A DNA stretch of 19,155 bases, from assembly GCA_036736205.1 (NCBI GenBank), contig DAINMX010000111.1, forward strand, positions 1 to 19,155, written 5' to 3'. The notes under the pieces were generated by a model. It worked only from the letters and a program-made list of their open reading frames with translations. It did not search any database and was not told the DNA's origin. Both the position numbers and the translations under genes were made by a program. Origin of the DNA: XYA12-FULL-58-9 sp001798605 (GTDB lineage: Bacteria; Myxococcota; XYA12-FULL-58-9). Below are positions 8,301 through 13,756 of the stretch, one piece after another (the first letter of the stretch is position 1; the number at the start of each line of letters is the position of its first letter).

Positions 8301-8562
8301 CAACTGCAGCCTCGATTGTGCGGCCGGCTGGGAGAACGGCAACGGGGATTGGGATGACGGATGCGAGACCGCTCTGAAAGATGGGGATCGTGGCTCAATG
8401 GTTGGAGGTTGTTCTTGTGGTCAAGCCGGCAAACAAAGCGGCGCGGTCCTGTGGCTTTTGTTAGGGATGTTACTCTGCTTCGTACGCTCTGCGAGGGTGC
8501 CGCTAAGTCGATGGCATGTTTGCAAAGACGATAGTCCCACTTGCCCGGAACGTCGCGTTTGA
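5308..8562 (+). CDS. Secreted glycoside-hydrolase-like protein with carbohydrate-binding N-terminus and MYXO-CTERM-like tail
   Basis: A 1084-residue protein with a signal peptide cleaved near VMA-QD (23/24). Residues 24-180 resemble a CBM4/9-type module (NGGFEQGLDSWTG; GGSSSLRVEF). A mutarotase-like stretch (about 190-390) leads into a catalytic-type region with DIYKAWALQQWW, resembling DUF6259 and related TIM-barrel hydrolases. D660 (MSLDQIAG) and E714/E715 (SMEETNEFH) are plausible active-site acids by position and context, not by alignment. From C952 to about 1024 runs a Cys-rich module (CNTQANDGCEVD, KHCGACDAAC) typical of myxobacterial surface proteins. GGCSCG (1033-1038), then a helix (about 1045-1060) and Arg, resemble a MYXO-CTERM sorting signal, but about 24 residues follow instead of an immediate end. 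The ATG at 5308 is chosen because it starts the signal peptide. The substrate is unknown. Confidence 0.82.
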   Translation: MVRELIGVWLWVCVSLLPCRVMAQDLIVNGGFEQGLDSWTGACPDPRIVCDVVGDTAIGGSSSLRVEFHGEQGDTNFYQIGQLVAVQPETSYLLSYSIKSAERTDSSSVAYSLLTSTEESIDCTGSNWCNQFSGPPQPAGTQGWTAYLTVIHTTWDTAFVRITPRQTGTNTSGTSWWDGISLIELSADKQNTTSIQTNGIRVTVDRDTSGGILSIRDEASGTEFIQSGLVAPLLYRINYKETYQTTAKSVVSNLFASCYEETVSETESEVRLVMTACHADLGLEVHATIVAHKEDDSLRFQIAVTNAGDKIIQSIDYPVLDLTPQIGSSSADDFFLMPYHTGNLYRDLASLPSTGQHYVNSNPGGTSMQLMAYYDRDDTTPGLYIQSEDTQGYFKRFGFERIDSGDDDVLRLFYSNHIAEEQGADFLLHYDIRLQTFWGDWYDAADIYKAWALQQWWTAHTLFERPDIPSFLFDVNVAHTNFWMPIDEWFVINDFMRQQYLTEPYALPQFDGALYVPGGIWGRPDTTWCGVDCFYPYDGVVPLDPLEDDPLLAQVEALHAIDVDAYLWLSGNKWDIVEHDSEGVLLFDDSVDFEALGRDHVIIKEDGSEYLVSDRFCPEGNQRESAMIDIGTADNNVMDEVIVDNIVRGLRRNVRLMSLDQIAGGYTFGNWRLGTDHPIGQGRWLHDRFVELLIGIQDVVAQEGRTGDFALSMEETNEFHIPFLQLHMIRQARNGGFSVRGVEDGFSANVPLFSYVYSRFALAMDEYGFVYGSSTDNPINLWSLATTVLQGNVPNLVVWWDEAWNEGDPVVYAPTFEFFKKLIANVDQSFRGAEILHPPKVSGRPPAVVTPNAGGRTYSINFFHEPLQLQMFRKQDGALALVLISLVDDPEDISLAFTLEDYDSAYTLFDLYENRNGVRRLVAGDIPLHNGYPMTTDMAYKDLVIFEAVPKCPTERADCNTQANDGCEVDTQMDEKHCGACDAACPVASNAIATCAGGNCSLDCAAGWENGNGDWDDGCETALKDGDRGSMVGGCSCGQAGKQSGAVLWLLLGMLLCFVRSARVPLSRWHVCKDDSPTCPERRV

Positions 8563-8684
8563 ACTCCCAACGTTTCGTTTCGTATCGTATCGTGCATCTC
8601 CAGCAAGTGTGCTGACGTAAATGCGCAGCACGATTTGTCCAAAATAGCTGATGCGGTCGCGTACCTGGCGAACGATGTCGACAT

Positions 8685-8699
8685 CTGCGGAGTCCGCAG
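8685..8699. repeat. Perfect 15-bp dyad between convergent genes
   Basis: CTGCGGA-G-TCCGCAG lies between two converging genes, whose stops are at 8562 and 8729. It could fold as a six-pair stem with a three-base loop on either strand. No T-run follows on either strand, so it is not a convincing intrinsic terminator. It could be a protein site or chance. The rest of 8563-8728 shows no gene I can support. Confidence 0.35.
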
Positions 8700-8728
8700 G
8701 AGTCGGTCGGAGGCGGGAAAGCGAAAGA

Positions 8729-9310
8729 CTATTTTTCAGGAGGGCTCAGGGTATAGACTGTGACTTTCTTATCTACCTCTCCTCCATAGAACTGCGGCAA
8801 GACCCTGCGCCGGCTGTCACCACCGATGTTATTCAAGTGGTCCAAAGGGAGATCGCTCACAATATTGTCTGGGATCATGAAACCGTTCTCATACGTTTTA
8901 ATGGAGAGGCATTTCATTGGTGGCAAACCAAGACCGGTCTTGCCGTTCTCGACCGTTTGAGCGTCAAATGTGAAACCATAGGTAAAGTAGTAGTATTGGC
9001 AGGGATCGGCCTTGGATCCGAACAGCGGAACATATCCATTCCCGTTCGGGTTGGGAATATTGAGATATTTCAACGCTTGAGGGTCAAAGCCCTTGACGAG
9101 AACTTCGGCTAAATCTGGTGGCAACATCTTTGCGATGCGAGTAATCTCCTCGCCCATTTTGTCGGTGCATTCACTTGAGGCACCTAGAAACCACGCTTTG
9201 ACGCCCAATTCAAAAATTTGGCGAGACGACAGGCTCCCCTGGCGAAGGAGGCTGTCTGCCTCTACCTGGATGAGCTTGGGGTAACTGACGGCTGATTCGA
9301 GTTTGTTCAT
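8729..9310 (-). CDS. Unrecognised 193-residue cytoplasmic protein, second gene of a coupled pair
   Basis: A soluble protein with no signal peptide or membrane helix. The N-terminal half is helical-looking and charged (MNKLESAVSYPKLIQVEADS, about 1-80). The C-terminal half has many Tyr and Phe residues (CQYYYFTYGFTF, about 113-124). It ends with a basic patch, DSRRR, followed by a likely strand (KKVTVYTL). The ATG at 9310 is chosen because AGGA lies about ten bases ahead and because the stop of the upstream gene (TAG, 9312-9314) is separated by a single base. That spacing implies translational coupling with the gene at 9312-9815. I recognise no family and do not propose a function. The coding region looks less GC rich by eye than the flanking genes, which would fit horizontal acquisition but was not measured. 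Confidence 0.72.
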   Translation of the reverse strand: MNKLESAVSYPKLIQVEADSLLRQGSLSSRQIFELGVKAWFLGASSECTDKMGEEITRIAKMLPPDLAEVLVKGFDPQALKYLNIPNPNGNGYVPLFGSKADPCQYYYFTYGFTFDAQTVENGKTGLGLPPMKCLSIKTYENGFMIPDNIVSDLPLDHLNNIGGDSRRRVLPQFYGGEVDKKVTVYTLSPPEK

Positions 9311-9311
9311 G

Positions 9312-9815
9312 CTATTTTGTTCCTGTGTCGGGTTTGCTTGAATGTAGCAAAAATTGGGAAAAAGGACCACTCGGAATTGTGTGCTCGGGCTTCTCCGAGC
9401 CGCCGCGGTTGGCCGTCGTGGAGGAGCTACCTGCGAACACAGCAAAAGCAGAGCCCCGATCGATCGCACCCTGGGTCACCGCTTCTTTGACCAATTCAAG
9501 GAGTTTCTGCACCAACGGCCCTGGGGGAGGGTGATCGTTGACGTATCCTCCTATCAATGCCTGCAGGTCCGTATCCGACATGCCGGGGTTGCCACCTGCC
9601 CGCGCCACGAAGCGTCCGATAATTCCTGCGACATCGTCGTTGGGTGGCGTGGCTCGCGTTTTCGGGGGGGAGGAGAGCAAGACAAGAGCGAGCAGATCTT
9701 CCACTTGTTCAACGGCGAAACGGGCACCATCCGGGTTGTTGCCGCTAATGAAGCTAACCAATTGCCGAAATACCAGTTCAGGAATATTCGGGAGGTTTGG
9801 CTTTCGCGTTTCCAC
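9312..9815 (-). CDS. Unrecognised 167-residue protein, first gene of a coupled pair
   Basis: Starts at a GTG (9813-9815) with a perfect AGGAG five bases upstream, a much better start than the ATG further out at 9959. The protein begins VETRKPNLPNIPELVFRQLV. It looks mostly helical, with a leucine-rich segment (VEQVEDLLALVLL, about 37-49) and a central region rich in Gly, Asn and Pro. Residues from about 100 on (LVQKLLELVKEAV) form another helix, and the C-terminus is polar and Ser-rich. There is no signal peptide, no membrane segment and no motif I recognise. The stop lies one base before the next gene's ATG, so the two proteins are very likely made together, perhaps as partners. A G-rich tract and a TATACT hexamer lie upstream. 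Confidence 0.72.
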   Translation of the reverse strand: METRKPNLPNIPELVFRQLVSFISGNNPDGARFAVEQVEDLLALVLLSSPPKTRATPPNDDVAGIIGRFVARAGGNPGMSDTDLQALIGGYVNDHPPPGPLVQKLLELVKEAVTQGAIDRGSAFAVFAGSSSTTANRGGSEKPEHTIPSGPFSQFLLHSSKPDTGTK

Positions 9816-9820
9816 GGTTT

Positions 9821-9825
9821 CTCCT
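9821..9825 (-). promoter_or_regulatory. Shine-Dalgarno AGGAG fixing a GTG start
   Basis: On the minus strand AGGAG is followed by AAACC and then GTG. Sequence and spacing are near ideal, and this decides the start of the 167-residue gene. Confidence 0.75.
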
Positions 9826-9848
9826 GAATGCAAGAGCCATGAACGCGG

Positions 9849-9854
9849 AGTATA
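9849..9854 (-). promoter_or_regulatory. Candidate -10 (TATACT) for the two-gene unit
   Basis: TATACT on the minus strand, 34 bases upstream of the GTG start. A weak -35 (TTCCCG, 9872-9877) stands 17 bases away. Plausible but unproven. Confidence 0.35.
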
Positions 9855-9883
9855 CACCAATGCGCGTCGGTCGGGAAGGTTGG

Positions 9884-9925
9884 CCCCCCCCCCCAGCCCC
9901 CCCAGAATGCAGCCCCCAAAAAAAA
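9884..9925. repeat. Homopolymer tract: C11, C7, C5 then A8 (G-rich on the minus strand)
   Basis: Runs of 11 C (9884-9894), 7 C (9897-9903) and 5 C (9913-9917), followed by 8 A (9918-9925). Read on the minus strand, the three G runs can provide the four G tracts needed for a quadruplex, because the run of 11 can count twice. The tract lies just upstream of the candidate promoter of the 9815-8729 pair. Such runs are also error-prone in sequencing. The rest of 9826-10128 shows no gene I can support. Confidence 0.8.
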
Positions 9926-10128
9926 GGAGATCAGCATCGAAAACGATGAGGCTGCCCACTCAACAAACGAGAACTGAACTGACCGAACGGCAGTGCCCGC
10001 GACCTCCGCGGCCATTGCACCGATGCCTGCTGCGACGACGCTGCAGAAACGAATGGCCAGAAGACTTGGTTGCTGTGGGTGGCACAGATGTAGCATCATC
10101 GATTGCCTGTGACGCGAGAGCGCCCGAT

Positions 10129-12693
10129 TTGCATCTCGCGTTTGGCGGGAGAAGGAGAGGACTGACAATTTCCGCATCAAGTCCAATTGCAGATGACTAC
10201 GTATCCGCGAAAGGGCCGCGGCGTGTTCTGCTGATCATTGCGTCTCTTGCCATCAGCGGCGCCGCCCAGACGGTGATCTTCCCACCCACGAGCGCGTGGT
10301 GGTTGACGCCGCTCCATTTGATTCCGGGATTCTGGGCGCTGCTGCAGTTACGTGGCGGTCGCGCGTTTTTCGGTGGCTGGTGGATGGGTGTGGTGGCGCA
10401 CGTCACCCTCCTTTATTGGCTCGTGCCAACTGCTCACCGCTTCGCCAACCTACCGTTGCCAGTCGCCGTGGGCGTGTTGGTGTTCTACGGTGTTGTCTTT
10501 GGTGCATACGTCGGCGTTTTCGCCTGGGGCTTGTATTTCACAAGGCGCCACTTCGGCCCGTATTGGCCGTGCGTGGCGGCAGTGTTGTGGACGGTGTGTG
10601 AGTTCTTGACGCCGCAGATCTTTGAACTCGGCCAGGGAATGGCATTCTATCAACAGCCAAGGTTCTTTCTCATTGCTTCGGTCGTTGGTGTGCCAGGCAT
10701 CACGATTCAAGTGGTGTTTTGGAATGCTCTGATCCTCGCGGCGTACCAAAGCTGGCGCACGAGCAAGACCGTTGGCTCGCTGCCAATACTCAAACAGGCG
10801 GCGGTTGCGGCCGCGTTGTTGGTGGCAAGCGTCGGCTATTCGTCGGTACGGCTGAATCGCATCGATCACGCCGAGCAGAACGCCGAAACCCGTCGTATCG
10901 CCTTGGTGCAAACCAATCTCGACGTTGCAAAGCGGGCGAAGGTGAATGAAACCGGCCCGACCGCTCTTCTCAAGGTGTTTCTCGATCTCAGCGCTGACGC
11001 AATCGCAAAGACGCCAGGCATCGATGCCATCGTCTGGGCTGAAGGTGCCCTACCGGGTGCACCACAGTTGCCCCGAAATCAACAGCTCTTGGAGTTCGTC
11101 GCCGAGCATGAAACTGAAGTATGGACGGGCGGTCATACGTGGAGCCCCAAGGTCGATGGAAAGAGAAACCGATTCAACTCTGCTTTTCGTGTTTTTGGAA
11201 ACGGTGAAGTCGACGCCACCTACAACAAGAACATACTCATGCCATTTGGCGAATACATGCCGCTTGCGGATGTTCTCCCATTTCTGCGGAACATTGATGG
11301 CGTTGGCAACAACACGCCGGGTGAACGTCTGAATGTCTATGACGCGCCTTTTGCAAGGTTCTGTTTTCTCATCTGCTACGAGGCCGTCCAACAGGAGTAC
11401 GTGCGTCATGCGGTTCAACAGTCAGTCGATCTTCTGGTGAATGTCACCTACGACGCCTGGCTTGGCGATACATCTTTTCCGCACCAGCATCTCGCGGTGG
11501 CTGCCATCCAATCTGCTCAGTGTGGCGTACCGATGGTACGGGCTGCGACGACCGGCATCTCTGCCTTCATTGACGCCCGGGGTAAGATCACCGCCCAGAC
11601 GCAGCCGTTCACGAGGGCCGTCATGGTGGGCGATGTCGCGCGGGTTCGAATGCCGAGCATCTATGCGAAGTATGGCGATTGGTTCGCATGGTGCTTTGTG
11701 GTTGCCCTTGTCGGTTTGGTTGTCGCTCTTTTTTGCCGACGGTGCTTCCCCATGGGCATACGATTGCGCGGACAACCTTCACCTGTGATGGCGACCGCCT
11801 TTGGTATCCTCGCTATTGTGTTGTGGAGCACCTCGGTTGGCGTAACCCGAAGGCTTGCCGAAAGTCTTGGCCCTTTGACCTCGTCGGCGTGGATCTATAC
11901 CGGAAGTGGGCTGATCGGCTGCGGCATCCTCGCCCTGCGCGGACGTCTGCGTCGCACCTTGGCTGCGCCGCGGTCGTACCTGGTGGGTTGTGGTGCCCTG
12001 TTTGTGGTCTACCTGTTGAGCTTTTGCCTAGCCATCGGTTTGGCATCTAGCTCACAACAAGTGATCGAGGTTGGGCTGATCAACTACCTTTGGCCCGGTC
12101 TTACACTGGTATTTGGCATCCCCATTCTCGGACATCGGGCGCGGCCGACTTTGCTGCTCGGATTGTTACTTGCCTTTTTGGGCGTGTACCTCGCCACCGT
12201 CAGTGAGCTGCCACAAACGCCGGCCGACGTGGCTTCCGCAGGGTTGAGCTTGTGGAACGATTTCATCCGAGAGCCGCTGCCGTATCTTTTGGCTCTCTGT
12301 GCGGCGTTGGCTTGGAGTCTCTATTCAAATATCAATCAGCGTTTTGTCGCGGGCTCATCAATCATCGCGGTTCCGCTCTTTCTTCTTGCAAGTGGTGTGG
12401 CCTTGCTTCTGTTGCGACCGTTCGTCGAGGAGACCAGCCACTTTAGCGCGGCGGTGATGGTCGAGCTCAGCTATATGGCCCTGTTGCCTGGTCTGTTGGC
12501 GTACTATCTGTGGGATGTGGCCATGCGTTTCGGCAGTGCCATCACCGTCGCATCATTGTCCTATCTCATCCCGCTGTTCTCGGTCCTGTTGATCTGTTGG
12601 TGGCAAGACGTGCCCATGCGCACGAGTTTGTGGTTGGCGTGCTTGCTGCTCATTGGCGGTGCGGTGGTGTGCCGTGTTTCAGTAAAGGCGTGA
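10129..12693 (+). CDS. lnt: Apolipoprotein N-acyltransferase fused to a YddG-like DMT exporter
   Basis: Residue numbers count from TTG 10129 (854 residues); the true start may be CTG 10162 or ATT 10168, which follow a strong ribosome binding site. Residues about 55-250 carry the membrane helices of an Lnt N-terminus. About 260-500 is a carbon-nitrogen hydrolase domain with the full Glu-Lys-Cys triad: E305 (VWAEGALP), K367 (YNKNILMPFGEY) and C416 (LICYE). Lnt adds the third acyl chain to lipoproteins in the inner membrane. After the last Lnt helix, from about 554 (MATAFGILAIVLWSTSVG), comes a ten-helix EamA/DMT transporter closely resembling the aromatic amino-acid exporter YddG (IEVGLINYLWPGLTLVFG). 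No stop codon separates the halves, and the possible internal starts at 11752 and 11788 lack ribosome binding sites, so this reads as a true fusion. It is followed closely by the SCP2-like gene. Confidence 0.88.
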   Translation: MHLAFGGRRRGLTISASSPIADDYVSAKGPRRVLLIIASLAISGAAQTVIFPPTSAWWLTPLHLIPGFWALLQLRGGRAFFGGWWMGVVAHVTLLYWLVPTAHRFANLPLPVAVGVLVFYGVVFGAYVGVFAWGLYFTRRHFGPYWPCVAAVLWTVCEFLTPQIFELGQGMAFYQQPRFFLIASVVGVPGITIQVVFWNALILAAYQSWRTSKTVGSLPILKQAAVAAALLVASVGYSSVRLNRIDHAEQNAETRRIALVQTNLDVAKRAKVNETGPTALLKVFLDLSADAIAKTPGIDAIVWAEGALPGAPQLPRNQQLLEFVAEHETEVWTGGHTWSPKVDGKRNRFNSAFRVFGNGEVDATYNKNILMPFGEYMPLADVLPFLRNIDGVGNNTPGERLNVYDAPFARFCFLICYEAVQQEYVRHAVQQSVDLLVNVTYDAWLGDTSFPHQHLAVAAIQSAQCGVPMVRAATTGISAFIDARGKITAQTQPFTRAVMVGDVARVRMPSIYAKYGDWFAWCFVVALVGLVVALFCRRCFPMGIRLRGQPSPVMATAFGILAIVLWSTSVGVTRRLAESLGPLTSSAWIYTGSGLIGCGILALRGRLRRTLAAPRSYLVGCGALFVVYLLSFCLAIGLASSSQQVIEVGLINYLWPGLTLVFGIPILGHRARPTLLLGLLLAFLGVYLATVSELPQTPADVASAGLSLWNDFIREPLPYLLALCAALAWSLYSNINQRFVAGSSIIAVPLFLLASGVALLLLRPFVEETSHFSAAVMVELSYMALLPGLLAYYLWDVAMRFGSAITVASLSYLIPLFSVLLICWWQDVPMRTSLWLACLLLIGGAVVCRVSVKA
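10153..10160 (+). promoter_or_regulatory. Strong Shine-Dalgarno (AGGAGAGG) without a standard start codon after it
   Basis: The best ribosome-binding sequence ahead of the lnt-like frame. The in-frame codons at suitable distance are CTG (10162) and ATT (10168, seven bases from the end of the motif). The nearest in-frame ATG, GTG or TTG lies upstream, at TTG 10129. Either a rare start codon is used or there is a base error. Confidence 0.45.
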
Positions 12694-12748
12694 TTTGTTG
12701 GATAGTTCAATTGACACGGGCGGCAGCGAACACGATACTCGCTGCAAA

Positions 12749-13132
12749 ATGGCAAAGACGATTTCACCCAAGGACTACTTTGAGGTCGTATTGCCCACCA
12801 TGTTGCGCTGGAAGGGGCCTGCGGCTGCTGCGTTGGGCGTCAACGTTCGCTTCGTTGTTACTGGAAAAGGTGGTGGCACCTGGACGATTCGCTTGCGGCC
12901 GCCTGTGGCCGCTGTCGTGGCGGGTTCAGAGTGGAAGGCAGACCTGGGAATAAGGATAACAATCGAAGAGATGCGAAAAATCCTCGCGGGCACCTTTGAT
13001 GCGCGGACAGCCATCGGTGAGGGTAATATCGAGCTGAGCGGTGATCTCGCCATCCTCAAGCGGGTTGGTTTCCTGTTCCAGAGCGGTGGCACCCAAACAG
13101 ATGTGCGGGCCACTGCCGCGGGCAAGTCATAA
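12749..13132 (+). CDS. SCP2-like sterol/lipid-binding domain protein
   Basis: A 127-residue soluble protein that fits a single SCP2 domain. It has an early helix (SPKDYFEVVLPTMLRW), strands (VNVRFVVTGKGGGTWTIRLR) and the typical later pattern of a helix followed by KAxxxGxxxxxGDxxxL (IEEMRKILAGTFDARTAIGEGNIELSGD). SCP2 domains bind lipids or acyl chains in a hydrophobic tunnel and often act as accessory domains. The ATG at 12749 gives a compact domain; a TTG at 12695, two bases after the preceding stop, would add 18 residues. It is probably co-transcribed with the Lnt-YddG fusion. A link to lipoprotein acylation would be an inference from position only. Confidence 0.75.
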   Translation: MAKTISPKDYFEVVLPTMLRWKGPAAAALGVNVRFVVTGKGGGTWTIRLRPPVAAVVAGSEWKADLGIRITIEEMRKILAGTFDARTAIGEGNIELSGDLAILKRVGFLFQSGGTQTDVRATAAGKS

Positions 13133-13245
13133 AATGCTGCAGTTTGGCAAAATTTCACTGGCCAGATGTGTCAGCTTCATAGTAGCCTAAGATCCCCTGG
13201 CCGGATGCTTCCACGAGCCGCCACTTTGTTGGAGGGTCCTAGGGA

Positions 13246-13704
13246 ATGAAAGCAATTCGCAAGACTGTTGACCCCGCTCGATCGAGGAGCCCTCAAGAAT
13301 TGCCTTCTACCGTTTCGGAAATGAAGGTTAAGCTCAAGGCTAAGGGCTTTGATGCGCCCATCGATGAGTTGGCGCTGACCTTTCCCATGGCCGATGAAGC
13401 TGAGCATGACAATGTCCTGAAGAAGGTTCCTGCTAAGTTCTCTGACGGACAGGTAGCGAACCAAACGCGGGTGGTAACCGCGGCGCTACTGACTCTTTGC
13501 TATAAAGATTTGGAAAATTTGGACAATTCTCAGGGCCAGCGCAAAATCCTGACGCCAACAGAAGAGCGAATCGCAGAGTTCATGTTGCCAGTTACAGAGA
13601 CAGTGGACGGCAAGGACATAAATCCGTTTGAGCCCCTTGTGGTGGCACATTGCAGGTTGGGGGACGCATTTGTGCAGTTGGGTGACTTCCCTGTAGCCGC
13701 CTGA
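13246..13704 (+). CDS. Unrecognised 152-residue protein
   Basis: The ATG at 13246 is preceded by GGAGGG at 13231-13236, a good sequence at a slightly long spacing of nine bases. The protein starts basic (MKAIRKTVDPARSRS) and has a Lys-rich helix (SEMKVKLKAKG). The middle section is helical, with VVTAALLTLCYKDLENL at about 76-92, and the C-terminal part reads NPFEPLVVAHCRLGDAF. It has no signal peptide, membrane helix or motif I know. It lies in the same direction as the SCP2-like gene (113 bp upstream) and HflX (52 bp downstream), so it could share a transcript with HflX. No function is proposed. No terminator is visible in 13133-13245. Confidence 0.68.
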   Translation: MKAIRKTVDPARSRSPQELPSTVSEMKVKLKAKGFDAPIDELALTFPMADEAEHDNVLKKVPAKFSDGQVANQTRVVTAALLTLCYKDLENLDNSQGQRKILTPTEERIAEFMLPVTETVDGKDINPFEPLVVAHCRLGDAFVQLGDFPVAA

Positions 13705-13756
13705 CGTGCATCGATGCGTTTGTGATATGGACTCGTTCTGAGTCTCGTCGGTCCCG

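Noticed and set aside
8590..8755. Possible short coding remnant in the plus strand after the hydrolase gene
   Set aside because: One frame stays open to a TGA near 8760 but has no start codon, no ribosome binding site and no recognisable similarity, and it overlaps the end of a supported minus-strand gene.
9816..9959. N-terminal extension of the 167-residue protein to ATG 9959
   Set aside because: The extension is Gly-rich, comes from the G tract, and lacks a ribosome binding site, whereas the GTG at 9815 has an ideal one.
9538..10128. Upstream extension of the Lnt-YddG frame to an ATG at 9538
   Set aside because: It is antisense to the coupled unknown pair, crosses the homopolymer tract, and encodes Arg/Pro-rich sequence unlike any Lnt N-terminus.
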